Assembly: GCA_021816865.1 (NCBI GenBank) | Contig: JAKAWX010000006.1 | Coordinates: 1 to 64,000, forward strand | Direction: 5' to 3' | DNA length: 64,000 nucleotides | Source: Thermoplasmata archaeon | GTDB lineage: Archaea > Thermoplasmatota > Thermoplasmata > Lutacidiplasmatales > UBA184 | In this document: positions 7,239 to 16,387 of the stretch, one piece after another | How the letters are laid out: every line of letters begins with the position of its first letter | Numbering within the stretch: the stretch's first letter is position 1 | The notes under the pieces: model-generated | What the model saw: only the letters and a program-made list of their open reading frames with translations | What the model was told of the DNA's origin: nothing | Databases searched by the model: none | Made by a program: the position numbers and the translations under genes

Positions 7239-8501
7239 ATGGCGGGCACCGAATCGCAGATCAATCCGTTTGAGACAGCGAAGCAACAGGTGGACATCGT
7301 CGCGGACCTGATCGGTCTCGATGGGGGCCTGCGCGACGTCCTGAAGCACCCGAAGCGGGAGCTCACGGTCAACTTCCCGGTCCGGATGGACGACGGGACC
7401 TACCGCGTCTACACCGGTCACCGGGTCCAGTACAACATGGCTCGCGGGCCGTGCAAGGGCGGCATCCGCTACCACCCTCAGGTCACGCTCGACGAGGTTC
7501 GGGCCCTCGCGGCCTGGATGACGTGGAAGTGCGCCGTCGTCAACATCCCGTACGGCGGGGCGAAGGGCGGCGTCATCTGCGACCCGAAGCACATGTCGAA
7601 GGGCGAGCTCGAGCGGATGACCCGCCGCTACGCGAGCGAGATCAGCGCCTTCATCGGGCCGGAGATGGACATCCCCGCGCCCGACGTCTACACCGACAGC
7701 CAGACCATGGCATGGATCATGGACACGTACTCGATGCAGAAGGGCTACAGCGTGCCGGGCGTCGTCACCGGCAAGCCGATCAGCCTCGGCGGGAGCGAGG
7801 GCCGCGGCGAGGCGACGGGGCGCGGGTGTGCGTACGTGATCCGCGAGGCGTCGAAGCACGCGGGCGTCCACGTCAAGAACGGCACCGTCGCGGTCCAAGG
7901 GTTCGGCAACGCGGGCAGCGTGGCCGCGAACATCCTCTACGACGAACAGGGGGCGAAGATCGTCGCGATCTCCGACTCGAAGGGCGGGATCTACCGGGCG
8001 GACGGCCTGAACCCGCACGCGGTCGAGGCGCACAAAGCGAAGACCGGCTCGGTGGTCGGCTTCCCCGGCGCGAAGGCGATCTCGAACGAGGAGGTCCTCG
8101 AGACGAAGGCGGACATCCTCATCCCCGCGGCGCTCGAGAACCAGATCACCGCGAAGAACGCGGGCAAGATCCAGGCGAAGATCGTCGCCGAGGCCGCGAA
8201 CGGCCCGACGCTCCCCGCCGCGGACACCGTCCTCTACGAGAAGAAGATCACCGTGCTTCCCGACATCCTCGCGAACGCGGGCGGCGTCACGGTGAGCTAC
8301 TTCGAGTGGGCGCAGGACATCCAGGGGTTTTACTGGACGCTCGACGAGGTCAACCAGCGCCTCGAGCGGGTCATGGTCCGGTCGTACGACGCGGTCCACA
8401 AGGTCGCGACGGAGCGCCACGTCCACAACCGCACCGCCGCCTACGTCCTCGCGATCCAGCGCGTGGTCGACGCGGTGAAGCTGCGCGGGATCTACCCGTA
8501 G
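7239..8501 (+). CDS. gdhA: Glutamate dehydrogenase (Glu/Leu/Phe/Val family)
   Basis: Interconverts glutamate and 2-oxoglutarate plus ammonia. The dimerisation domain carries the substrate and catalytic segments GPCKGGIRYHP and IPYGGAKGGV, followed by DIPAPDVYT. The coenzyme domain has VAVQGFGNAGSVAANIL. 420 residues, typical of the archaeal hexameric enzyme. The ATG at 7239 begins the family N terminus, with a purine-rich GAGGTGG upstream. NAD versus NADP use cannot be fixed from the visible residues. A phosphoribosyltransferase follows 25 bases downstream. Confidence 0.95.
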   Translation: MAGTESQINPFETAKQQVDIVADLIGLDGGLRDVLKHPKRELTVNFPVRMDDGTYRVYTGHRVQYNMARGPCKGGIRYHPQVTLDEVRALAAWMTWKCAVVNIPYGGAKGGVICDPKHMSKGELERMTRRYASEISAFIGPEMDIPAPDVYTDSQTMAWIMDTYSMQKGYSVPGVVTGKPISLGGSEGRGEATGRGCAYVIREASKHAGVHVKNGTVAVQGFGNAGSVAANILYDEQGAKIVAISDSKGGIYRADGLNPHAVEAHKAKTGSVVGFPGAKAISNEEVLETKADILIPAALENQITAKNAGKIQAKIVAEAANGPTLPAADTVLYEKKITVLPDILANAGGVTVSYFEWAQDIQGFYWTLDEVNQRLERVMVRSYDAVHKVATERHVHNRTAAYVLAIQRVVDAVKLRGIYP

Positions 8502-8526
8502 GGCGGTCCCGGACGCGTCGGTCGAA

Positions 8527-9159
8527 ATGGTCGACCTCCCGCGCTGCCGTCGGGCGACGTGGGAGGACGCGGACCGGTGGGCCGGGCGGATCGCCGAGCG
8601 GGTCCGTGCGGCCGACGCGATCCCCCAGACGATCGCCGCGCTCACCCGCGGCGGTTGGGTCCCGGCGCGCCTCCTCTGCGACCTCCTCGGGGTCCACCGG
8701 CTCGTTTCGCTGCGCGCGCAGCACTGGGGTGTCACCGCGACCCCGAGCGGGAAGGCCGAGCTGACCGAGGGATTGAGCGGGTCGGTCGCCGACCAGCGGG
8801 TCCTCGTCGTCGACGACATCACGGACACCGGCGAGAGCCTCTCGCTCGCGGTCGAGCACGTGCGGGCCGGCCACCCGAGTCGCGTCGAGAGCGCGGCGTT
8901 CCTGCACATCGCCCACTCGACGTTCGTCCCGACCTACTATGCCGAGGAGATCCCGCGGACGGCGTGGGTCTGGGTCGTCTTCCCGTGGAACTACTGGGAG
9001 GACCTTTCGACGCTCGCGGCGCGCGCCGCCGCGATCGCCCCCGGGATCGACGCCGTGCGCGCGACGCTGCGCGAGCGCTCGGGACTCGACGTCCCGCGGG
9101 CCGACCTCGAGCGGGTCGCCGCCTACACCCCGCTCGACCGTCCGAAGGGCCCCGCGTGA
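8527..9159 (+). CDS. Type I phosphoribosyltransferase (purine salvage type)
   Basis: The PRPP-binding motif VLVVDDITDTGESLSLA lies mid-protein, preceded by PQTIAALTRGGWVPARLL, which is typical of archaeal hypoxanthine/xanthine/guanine phosphoribosyltransferases. The segment WVWVVFPWNYWED resembles the hood region of archaeal Gpt/Hpt relatives. 210 residues. Purine salvage is the likely role, but base specificity cannot be read from the sequence. Downstream of gdhA and possibly co-transcribed; convergent with the DUF373 gene. Confidence 0.85.
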   Translation: MVDLPRCRRATWEDADRWAGRIAERVRAADAIPQTIAALTRGGWVPARLLCDLLGVHRLVSLRAQHWGVTATPSGKAELTEGLSGSVADQRVLVVDDITDTGESLSLAVEHVRAGHPSRVESAAFLHIAHSTFVPTYYAEEIPRTAWVWVVFPWNYWEDLSTLAARAAAIAPGIDAVRATLRERSGLDVPRADLERVAAYTPLDRPKGPA

Positions 9160-9202
9160 GCCGCCCGGCCCCCGTCCCGAGGCGGGCCGCGTCGGCCGAC
9201 CC

Positions 9203-10294
9203 CTAGCTCGAACCGGTCGGCTCGCCCACCGGAGGAGGCCGCGACGCCGACCGGAAGTGCTGCTGGAGCACTCCCGCGCCGATCACGAGGCCGAACCCCG
9301 CGACGATCAACCCGACGATGAGCGGCAGTTGCGAGGGGCGGCTGATCCCTTCGAGGTACCGGACGAGGTAGACGATCCCGAAGCTCACGCACCCGATCCC
9401 GACGATCGAGGTCGTGGCGACCAGGAACGAACGGGGGAAGCGTCCGCGGGAGAACATCCGTCGGATCGCCCGGCCGCTTTCCCAGACGAGGGCGCCGAGG
9501 ACCCACCAGATGAGCCCCGAGTCGAGGAAGAGGAGGATCCGGTCGAGCGGCGGCGCCGTGCTCGCGTAGTAGGCGTTGTACCCCGAGAGGAACCCGACGC
9601 CGACCAGCGCGATCGCGAAGAGGCCGAAGCCGAACGCGACCGATCCCTGGCGGACGTCGGTCGAGGCGCTGCGCACCGAATCGATGATCGCCTCGTCGAT
9701 GTCGAACGTCCAGAAGATGAGGTAGACCCCGAGGACGACCGCGAGCCCGATCACGCCCCAGAGGAGCACCCCGCCCGCGGCCGCGAGGCCGAGGATCAGG
9801 AGAACGAGGGCGAACGGGAGGACGGTCTTCGCGCGAAGCTTCGGGTCCTTGAGCGCGCGCACGAGCGTGTAGTACGTCGACTCGATGCTCGCGTTCTGCC
9901 GCACGAAGACCCGGCGGACGCCGTCGACGCGGACGCGCGATGCGAGGATCGGGAAGAGATACTCGTCCTCCGCCCCGTCGCTGACGAGGTAGCTCGACGT
10001 CGCGCGGACCCGCTCGAGCACGTGGTCGAACTGGTCGGCGACGCGACGGTCGGAGAGGACCCCGACCTTCGGCGAGCCGGTGAGGATGCAGACCTCGCAC
10101 TCCTCGCCCGCGCCCCGAAGCTCGTCGAGGAGGCTCACCGCCGCGAAGATCGCGTTGGTGTCCGAGTCCTCCGGGTCGACCGTCCCGAGGCGGACCGCGG
10201 CGTCGAGGACGTCCGCGCGGCCGACGACCGGTCCGACCACGCCGGCCTTGCGGCCCAGGTCGTCGTCCCGGTCGATGCACACGACGAGCCGCAT
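9203..10294 (-). CDS. DUF373 family membrane protein
   Basis: Archaeal protein of unknown function. A soluble N-terminal domain (about 1-155) begins MRLVVCIDRDDDLGRKAGV and contains EDSDTNAIFAAVSLLDEL and CILTGSPKVG. It is followed by at least six hydrophobic segments (about residues 158-345) and a short polar tail. The acidic IDRDDD start and the SDTNA motif are what I recognise as DUF373. No function is established. A TATA-like GTTAAG (minus strand, around 10322-10327) sits about 30 bases before the ATG. Confidence 0.85.
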   Translation of the reverse strand: MRLVVCIDRDDDLGRKAGVVGPVVGRADVLDAAVRLGTVDPEDSDTNAIFAAVSLLDELRGAGEECEVCILTGSPKVGVLSDRRVADQFDHVLERVRATSSYLVSDGAEDEYLFPILASRVRVDGVRRVFVRQNASIESTYYTLVRALKDPKLRAKTVLPFALVLLILGLAAAGGVLLWGVIGLAVVLGVYLIFWTFDIDEAIIDSVRSASTDVRQGSVAFGFGLFAIALVGVGFLSGYNAYYASTAPPLDRILLFLDSGLIWWVLGALVWESGRAIRRMFSRGRFPRSFLVATTSIVGIGCVSFGIVYLVRYLEGISRPSQLPLIVGLIVAGFGLVIGAGVLQQHFRSASRPPPVGEPTGSS

Positions 10295-10436
10295 GGCCCC
10301 TTCAATATGGTGGGCTCAGGGCTTAACAACTTGCGTGCACCCCGGCCGACGCCGAGAGCGTCCGGGAGAGGCCCCCGGGGCCCGGGTCCGACCGGTCCCG
10401 CCGGTGGGGCGAGCTCCGGCCGCGGACGCCTATACG

Positions 10437-10444
10437 CTTATACT
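10437..10444 (+). promoter_or_regulatory. TATA box of proS
   Basis: CTTATACT centred about 30 bases before the proS ATG at 10471. Confidence 0.7.
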
Positions 10445-10470
10445 CCCCGGCCTCCCCTTCCGACGCTCCG

Positions 10471-11898
10471 ATGGCCGACCTGCCCGACAAGGGGACCGCG
10501 TTCATCGACTGGTACCTGGCCGTCGTCGAGGCGGCCGAGCTCACCGACAAGCGCTACGGCGTCAAGGGGATGAACATCTGGACCCCGTACGGGTTCCTCG
10601 CGCGCCGCCACCTCGACGCCGTCCTCGTCCGGGAGATCGAGGCGACCGGCTCGCAGCCGGTCGAGTTCCCCACGCTGATCCCCGAGACCGAGTTCGCAAA
10701 GGAGAAGGAGCACATCAAGGGGTTCGACGAGCAGGTCTTCTGGGTCACGAAGGGCGGGAGCTCGACGCTCGACGTGCCGCTCGTCCTCCGGCCCACGAGC
10801 GAGACCGCGATCTACCCCGTCTTCGCGCTCTGGGTCCGGTCGCACCGGGACCTCCCGCTCAACCTCTACCAGATCGTGAACGTCTTCCGCTACGAGACGA
10901 AGACGACGCGGCCGTTCCTGCGGGTCCGGGAGATCCATTTCTTCGAGGAACACACGTGCCAGGTCGACGAGGCCCACGCGACCGAACGGCTGCGCTCCAA
11001 CCTCGGCGCCTTTCGCCAGATGGCCGCGGCGCTCGCGCTCCCTTACGTCGCCGTGCGTCGCCCGGACTGGGACAAGTTCCCCGGGGCGCACTCGTCGGTC
11101 GCCTTCGACATCCCGGTCGGAGGCGGCCGCACGCTCCAGATCGGCAGCATCCACCACTACCGCGACAACTTCGCCGGACCGTACGGCATCCGCTACGAGG
11201 CGGTCGACGGGAGCCAGAAGCTCGTCCACCAGACGACGTTCGGGCTCTCGGAGCGGCTGCTAGGCGCGGTCGTCGCGGTCCACGGGGACGCGAAGGGAGC
11301 GGTCTTCCCGACCTCGATCGCCCCGTACGAGGTCGTGATCGTGCCGATCCCCTCCGCGGAGGCGGGGGACGCGCCCCTCGCCGCGGCGCGCGAGCTCGCC
11401 GAGCGGCTGCGCCGTGCGGGCCGCCGGGTCCGCCTCGATGACGGTGACGAGCGACCGGGGGCTAAGTACTACCGCTGGGAGCTGCGCGGCGCGCCGTTGA
11501 GGCTCGAGGTCGGCCGTCGGGAGGCCGAAGGAAAGGCGGCGACCGCCGTCGACCGCCTGGGCCACCGCGGCCGCATCCCGTTCGACGCGCTCGAAAACGA
11601 CGTCGCCCGTCGGCTCGAGGAGTTCGACCGGGGCCTCGCCGCCCGCGCCCGCGCGGCGTTCGAGGAGGCGTTCGTGCTCGTCCACCGGCTCTCGGAGCTC
11701 GCCGGATCGACCCGGGTCGGTGTCCTCGCCTGGTGCGGGAGCGAGGAGTGCGGCCACAAGGTCGAGGCCGCGGTCGAGGGCGCGCTCCTCGGGACGCCCG
11801 AGGAGGGACTCCCGATCCCCGTCGGCGAGCCGGGCCCGTGCGTTGGCTGCGGGTCGACGGCGGGGGTCCGCTGGGCGCTCGCGGGGCGGCCGCTCTAG
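10471..11898 (+). CDS. proS: Prolyl-tRNA synthetase, archaeal/eukaryotic type
   Basis: Charges tRNA-Pro. Class II motif 2 is visible (LNLYQIVNVFRYETKTTRPFLRVREIHFFEEHT), as are the proline-pocket segment LRPTSETAIYPVF and motif 3 region. An anticodon-binding domain and a zinc-type C-terminal domain follow (WCGSEECGHKVE, GPCVGCGST). 475 residues is the archaeal length, without the bacterial editing insertion. The ATG at 10471 starts the family-typical DKGTAFIDWYLAVVEAAEL. Confidence 0.97.
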   Translation: MADLPDKGTAFIDWYLAVVEAAELTDKRYGVKGMNIWTPYGFLARRHLDAVLVREIEATGSQPVEFPTLIPETEFAKEKEHIKGFDEQVFWVTKGGSSTLDVPLVLRPTSETAIYPVFALWVRSHRDLPLNLYQIVNVFRYETKTTRPFLRVREIHFFEEHTCQVDEAHATERLRSNLGAFRQMAAALALPYVAVRRPDWDKFPGAHSSVAFDIPVGGGRTLQIGSIHHYRDNFAGPYGIRYEAVDGSQKLVHQTTFGLSERLLGAVVAVHGDAKGAVFPTSIAPYEVVIVPIPSAEAGDAPLAAARELAERLRRAGRRVRLDDGDERPGAKYYRWELRGAPLRLEVGRREAEGKAATAVDRLGHRGRIPFDALENDVARRLEEFDRGLAARARAAFEEAFVLVHRLSELAGSTRVGVLAWCGSEECGHKVEAAVEGALLGTPEEGLPIPVGEPGPCVGCGSTAGVRWALAGRPL

Positions 11899-11902
11899 CG
11901 CC

Positions 11903-12160
11903 TCAGCGGGACGGCGCCTGCGGCGCCGGAGGGTTCGGCAGGACGAGCCACATGCCGGCGAGGCCGAAGAGGAGCATGGTGATGACGACGGCGTACACGC
12001 CGTTGTCGATCCAGACCCCGAAGGAGACCCCCCACCAAACGTAGAACGCCGCCGCGAGGACCACCAGCCCGGCGAACCCCCAGAACGTCGCCTTGCGCGC
12101 GGTCGACATTTCGAGCGGCCGGCGGGGGGCCGACGGGACGGCGGCGGGAGCTTCGGCCAT
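11903..12160 (-). CDS. Small membrane protein, unknown function
   Basis: 85 residues: a polar Ala/Pro-rich N terminus (about 25 residues), then two hydrophobic helices (about 27-46 and 54-75) joined by a short loop, and a Pro-rich tail. I do not recognise a family. It converges on proS, whose stop is 5 bases away. A TATA-like GTTATCTAAC (minus strand, 12183-12192) centred 28 bases before the ATG supports it as a real leaderless gene. Confidence 0.65.
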   Translation of the reverse strand: MAEAPAAVPSAPRRPLEMSTARKATFWGFAGLVVLAAAFYVWWGVSFGVWIDNGVYAVVITMLLFGLAGMWLVLPNPPAPQAPSR

Positions 12161-12182
12161 GCGCGCCGCCGACTCGGGAACC

Positions 12183-12192
12183 GTTAGATAAC
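12183..12192 (-). promoter_or_regulatory. TATA box of the small membrane protein gene
   Basis: GTTATCTAAC on the minus strand, centred 28 bases before the ATG at 12160. Confidence 0.6.
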
Positions 12193-12277
12193 CCTTGCGG
12201 AACCGACGGGCCGGTGCGCGGTCGACCGGCCGCGGACGCCCGGACGGCGGGCGGGCGCCGGGTGTGCGGGTCGGCAG

Positions 12278-12287
12278 GGATTTAACC
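12278..12287 (+). promoter_or_regulatory. TATA box of the ATPase-less TPR gene
   Basis: GATTTAAC-type box centred about 28 bases before the GTG at 12311; it supports that start and argues against a lost upstream ATPase exon. Confidence 0.6.
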
Positions 12288-12310
12288 TCCGCCGGCGACT
12301 AGACGGTCCC

Positions 12311-13912
12311 GTGGTCGCGCACCGGCCCGAGTCCGCGCACGCCGGCGGGCCGGAGCCGGCCTCCGCCCTCGACGGGATCCGCCCGGAGCAACACCGGATC
12401 CTCGCGTACGCGAGCGCGATCGGACCCGAGTTCGACTTCTCCTTACTCGCGACGGCGATGGGGATCGACGAGGAGGTTCTCTCCGAGGAGGTCGAGCGCC
12501 TCGTCCACCTCGGCCTCTTGCGCGAGCGGCCCGGTGGCGAGCGGTTCGCGTTCGTCGAGGAAGCCGCGCGGGCGCGCATCTACCGCTCCCTTACCGAGAG
12601 CCGTCTGCGCGTCCTCCATCGCAAGATCGCGGAGGTCCTCGAGCGGACGCACCCGGACCCGCCTCCCGAGGTCCTCGCCGAGCTCGGCCGACATTACTTC
12701 CTCGGGAAGGTGCCGTCGAAGTCGTACGAGTTCAACCGCCGAGCGGCCGAGGTCGCCCGCTCCCAGGACGCCCCGGACGTGGCCGCGCACCACCTCCAGC
12801 GCGCCCTCCTCGACCTGGTCGCGCTCGGCGGCGACCGGCGCCGCGAGCGGGCCGAGGTCGCGGAGACGCTCGGCGACCTCGCGTACTCGACCGGCGACTT
12901 CCCGGCCGCGGACCGCTCGTACCGTGAAGCGCTCGACCTCCTCGGGAACGACGAGCCGCCGCTCCGCGCCCGCCTTCTGCTCGCCCGCGCCGAGATCGCC
13001 CGCGAGGGCCTCAACGTCGACCGAGCGGTCGAAGGCGCGCTGGCGGCCCAAGCGCTGTTCGAGGAAGCGGGCGACCGGATCGGCGTCGCCCAGACGTTCC
13101 GGCTGTTGGGCCGCCTCGAGTTCCAGCGCGGCGCCTACCGCGAGGCGCTCGAGGAGAGCATGCGGGCCCTCGACCAACTCGCGCCGGGCGAGGACCCGAG
13201 GTTCCTCGGCCGCCTCTCGATCGATATCGGCAACTCGTTCGCCCTCCTCGGCGCCGAGGTCCGCCCGGTCGCGATCGAATGGTACGAGCGTGCGGTCGCC
13301 CGACTCCGGGAGGCCGGCGACTGGACCGAGCTCGCCCGGGCGTACCACAACCTCGGCGTCGCCGTCGGGGAGACGCACCCGCAGGACGGGCTCGACTACC
13401 TCGAACAGGCCCGAGAGGCCGCCGAACGGGCGCACGACCCCCGGTCGACCGGTCGGGCGCTCCTCTCGGGCGTCGAGATGCGCCTCGCGCTCGGCGACCT
13501 CGAGGAGGCGTCCCGGGACAACGAGCAGGCCGGTCGCCTTCTCGCGCGTCTCGGCGACGACCTCGGCAGCGAGCAGGTCGCGGTCAACCGGGGTCGGATG
13601 GCCGAGAAACGGGGACAGTGGGACGAAGCCGAGCAGGCCTACGCCCGGGCCGCCGACATGTGCCGTCGGCTGAAGCTTCCCGCGGACCGGGCCGAGGTCG
13701 AGTTTTACCTCGCTCGGCTCCGACATAAGACGCGGGACCGCGAAGGCGCCCGCCGGGCCTACCGCGCGGCCGCCGAGCTCGGACTCCCATCGGTGCGCCC
13801 CCACCTCGCGTCGGCGTTCGAGGAGCTCGGCCGCGAGCTCGACGAGCCGCCCTTCTCACCGGGTCCCCCCGAACCCGCGGCGGACCGACCCCCCTCGCGC
13901 GGGGACGACTAG
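12311..13912 (+). CDS. Winged-helix plus TPR protein lacking an ATPase domain
   Basis: 533 residues. An N-terminal winged-helix-like domain (about 20-95, with RPEQHRILAYASAIGPEFDF and EEVERLVHLGLLRER) leads into tetratricopeptide-type helical repeats filling the rest, for example GDFPAADRSYREALDLL and GQWDEAEQAYARAADM, and a Pro-rich acidic tail. It aligns by eye with the C-terminal two thirds of the next gene (TESRLRVLHRKI versus TETRRRILHQKI; YEFNRRAAE versus VEYNLRAAQ). It begins almost exactly where that protein's ATPase domain ends. A scaffold or regulatory partner of the neighbouring ATPase is an inference. Confidence 0.8.
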   Translation: MVAHRPESAHAGGPEPASALDGIRPEQHRILAYASAIGPEFDFSLLATAMGIDEEVLSEEVERLVHLGLLRERPGGERFAFVEEAARARIYRSLTESRLRVLHRKIAEVLERTHPDPPPEVLAELGRHYFLGKVPSKSYEFNRRAAEVARSQDAPDVAAHHLQRALLDLVALGGDRRRERAEVAETLGDLAYSTGDFPAADRSYREALDLLGNDEPPLRARLLLARAEIAREGLNVDRAVEGALAAQALFEEAGDRIGVAQTFRLLGRLEFQRGAYREALEESMRALDQLAPGEDPRFLGRLSIDIGNSFALLGAEVRPVAIEWYERAVARLREAGDWTELARAYHNLGVAVGETHPQDGLDYLEQAREAAERAHDPRSTGRALLSGVEMRLALGDLEEASRDNEQAGRLLARLGDDLGSEQVAVNRGRMAEKRGQWDEAEQAYARAADMCRRLKLPADRAEVEFYLARLRHKTRDREGARRAYRAAAELGLPSVRPHLASAFEELGRELDEPPFSPGPPEPAADRPPSRGDD

Positions 13913-13934
13913 GGCGTTCCGGGGGAAGAGGTTC

Positions 13935-16349
13935 ATGATCCGCGCTCCCGGGTCGAGCCGCTCGGCCGCCCCGCCCCTTTTCGGCCGTGACGACGTACTG
14001 AGCGAGGTGGACGAGCTGCTCGCCCGGGCGGCCGGCGGTACCGGGGGCGGGCTGCTCCTCGTCGGGGCCGACGGGATCGGGAAGAGCCACCTCCTCCGGG
14101 CCACGACCGAGCGGGCCCGCGCCCGGGGTTTCGGGGTCCGGGCGGGGCGTGCGCTCCCCGAGGAGCTCCCGACGCCTTTCTCCCTCGTCCGGGACCTCCT
14201 CGACGCTCCGCCCGACGACGACCGTCGGACGGGCGCGTCGCCCGGGAGCGGCGACTCGATCGTCGCGCTGCTCGCGCCCTGGGCGGTGCCGCACACCGGA
14301 CCCGCACGGGACCGAACCGACCCCGGCTCGTCGGACGAGCTCGAACGGCTGCTCGCTCCCCTCGGGAACACCGTGGTCGAAGGGCTCGGGGCGAGTCGCG
14401 AGGAGCTCCTCGGCCGGCTCGAGGACCGCTTCCGCGACCTCGCCCGGCGCGGACCCCTCCTGCTCGCGATCGACGACCTCGACTTCGCCGACGCGTCGTC
14501 CCTCGAGTTCCTGAAGCGCCTCGCGGCCGCCCTCCCCGAGACCTCCCTCGCCCTGATCGCGACCCTAGGCCCGCGGCCGCGGGTTCCGTCGGGAACGGCC
14601 ACGGCCATCGACGCCCTCGTTCGGACCGCTTCGCTCCGCTCGACCACGCTGCGTCCGCTCTCGGTCGTAGAGGTCACGGAGCTCGTCCGGTCGATCCTGG
14701 GAGGCACCGACCCGGACCCGCAGGAGGTGTTGCGCTGGCACGCCGAGACCGAGGGGAATCCGCTCTTCGTCGAGCAGGTCGTGCGCGCCGCGACCGGCTA
14801 CGGACCGGCCCCCGCGTCCGACCCCGCGACCGGGCCGCAGACGCTCACCGAGGTGCTCGTCGGACGCGTGCGGGCCCTCGGGGAGACGGAGCGACGGCTG
14901 CTCACCTACGCGGCCGTCCTCGGCCGGGAGTTTCGCTTCGCGACCCTCGCCGCCGTTTCGGGGATGGGCGAGGAGAAGGTGACGGAACACCTCGACCGGC
15001 TCGTCCAGAGCGGCCTCGTGCGCGAGAAAGAGGACGAGGTCTACGAGTTCCTCTCCGAGGCGATCCGCTCGGAGGTCTACACGTCCCTCACCGAGACCCG
15101 CCGACGGATCCTCCACCAGAAGATCGGCCGGGCGCTCGCCGTCACACCGGGGACGAGCGACGTCGAGCTCGCCCGGCAGTTCTACCTCGGGCGGGACGAC
15201 GCCCGAGCGGTCGAGTACAACCTGCGCGCCGCCCAGAGCGCGACGCGGGCGTTCGCGTTCGAGACGGCCGCCGCGCACCTCGCCCGGGCGCTCGAGGCCC
15301 AGCGTCGCCATCGCCCCCGCGATCGTCGCGCCGAGGTCCGGCTGTTGACGGAGCTCGGACGGCTCTGGGACGAGATCGGCGACCTGCCGCGCTCGGAAGG
15401 GGTCCTCGGCGAGGCGCTCGATCTCGCCCGGGGCGAGGAGGGACTCGACCTCGAGGTCGGTCGCGCGCTCCTCGGGCTGGCGCAGACGCGGTGCGACAAG
15501 AGCGACTACGACGGCGCGGAGGCGCTCGTGACCGAGGCGTCCGCGCTCCTCGTCCAGGTCGGTACGCCGCGCGACCGCCTGGCCGCGCACCGCGTCGCGG
15601 GCGTCGTCTTCTGGCGGCGAGGCGACCTCGTGCGGGCGGAGCATCACCAGCGGGCCGCGCTCGAGATCGCCGAGGAGGAAGGGACGCCCCTCGAACGGGG
15701 GCACGCGCTCGTCGATGTTGCGAACACGATGGTGCCCGCGGGCCGCGCGCGGTTCGAGCCGGCCCTCGCCCTCTACACCCGCGCCGCCGAGCTGTTCCGT
15801 ACGGTCGGGGACCACGGCGCCCGGGCGAGGGTGCTGATGAACCGGGCCGTTCTCGAGTACGGTGCCGGACGGACGGAGGAGGCGTTCCGGGACCTCGCGA
15901 CGGCGATCGACGCCGCGGAGCGCTCGCGCTCGCCGATCTGGATCGGGTACTGCCAGCTCAACTTCGCCCAGTGGCACGCGGAACTCGGGAGGCCCGCGGT
16001 CGCCCGTCCGGCCCTCGAGCGAGCGGCCCAGGTGCTCGCCCCGACCGGCGACCGGCTGAGCGAGCAGCAGGTCGCGATGACCCGCGGGATGATCGCGGAG
16101 GCCGAAGGCGCGCTCGACGCCGCGGAGGAGCGGTACGAGGAGGCGCTCGCCCTCGCCCGGGAGATGCGGATGGCTTCCGAACTCTGCGAGATGCTGTTCC
16201 GCATGGCGCAGCTCGCGCACGAACGCGGCGACGACCCCGAGGCCCGCGCCCGTCTCGGGGAGGCCCGGGCGGCGGGGCTCGCCGACCACCGCCCCGATTT
16301 CGCCCCCCGACTCGCCGCACTCGAGCGGGCGCTCGAGCGCGTTCCGTGA
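13935..16349 (+). CDS. AAA/STAND-type ATPase with winged helix and TPR repeats
   Basis: 804 residues. An N-terminal predicted ATPase domain starts PPLFGRDDVLSEVDELL, with Walker A GADGIGKS (44-51), Walker B LLLAIDDLDFAD (about 175-186) and the downstream EGNPLFVEQVVR (273-284) typical of such signal-transduction ATPases. A winged helix follows (about 310-385), then TPR-like repeats to the end. No effector domain is attached, so output is probably by protein contact. Starts 22 bases after its ATPase-less paralogue. Proteins of this layout often act as switches or transcriptional regulators; the trigger here is unknown. Confidence 0.85.
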   Translation: MIRAPGSSRSAAPPLFGRDDVLSEVDELLARAAGGTGGGLLLVGADGIGKSHLLRATTERARARGFGVRAGRALPEELPTPFSLVRDLLDAPPDDDRRTGASPGSGDSIVALLAPWAVPHTGPARDRTDPGSSDELERLLAPLGNTVVEGLGASREELLGRLEDRFRDLARRGPLLLAIDDLDFADASSLEFLKRLAAALPETSLALIATLGPRPRVPSGTATAIDALVRTASLRSTTLRPLSVVEVTELVRSILGGTDPDPQEVLRWHAETEGNPLFVEQVVRAATGYGPAPASDPATGPQTLTEVLVGRVRALGETERRLLTYAAVLGREFRFATLAAVSGMGEEKVTEHLDRLVQSGLVREKEDEVYEFLSEAIRSEVYTSLTETRRRILHQKIGRALAVTPGTSDVELARQFYLGRDDARAVEYNLRAAQSATRAFAFETAAAHLARALEAQRRHRPRDRRAEVRLLTELGRLWDEIGDLPRSEGVLGEALDLARGEEGLDLEVGRALLGLAQTRCDKSDYDGAEALVTEASALLVQVGTPRDRLAAHRVAGVVFWRRGDLVRAEHHQRAALEIAEEEGTPLERGHALVDVANTMVPAGRARFEPALALYTRAAELFRTVGDHGARARVLMNRAVLEYGAGRTEEAFRDLATAIDAAERSRSPIWIGYCQLNFAQWHAELGRPAVARPALERAAQVLAPTGDRLSEQQVAMTRGMIAEAEGALDAAEERYEEALALAREMRMASELCEMLFRMAQLAHERGDDPEARARLGEARAAGLADHRPDFAPRLAALERALERVP

Positions 16350-16355
16350 CCCCCA

Positions 16356-16363
16356 CCGTTATG
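16356..16363 (+). promoter_or_regulatory. TATA box of ubiE
   Basis: CCGTTATG centred about 28 bases before the ATG at 16388, inside a 38-base gap. Confidence 0.5.
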
Positions 16364-16387
16364 GCGCGGGGCCGAGTGGGCGGGCCG

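Noticed and set aside
7191-8909. 572-codon minus-strand ORF
   Set aside because: Antisense shadow of gdhA and the phosphoribosyltransferase; composition is typical of a GC-rich complementary frame.
12161-12310. Possible lost ATPase domain upstream of the ATPase-less TPR gene
   Set aside because: This stretch is the divergent promoter region, and upstream of it lie the minus-strand small membrane protein and proS. No P-loop remnant was seen.
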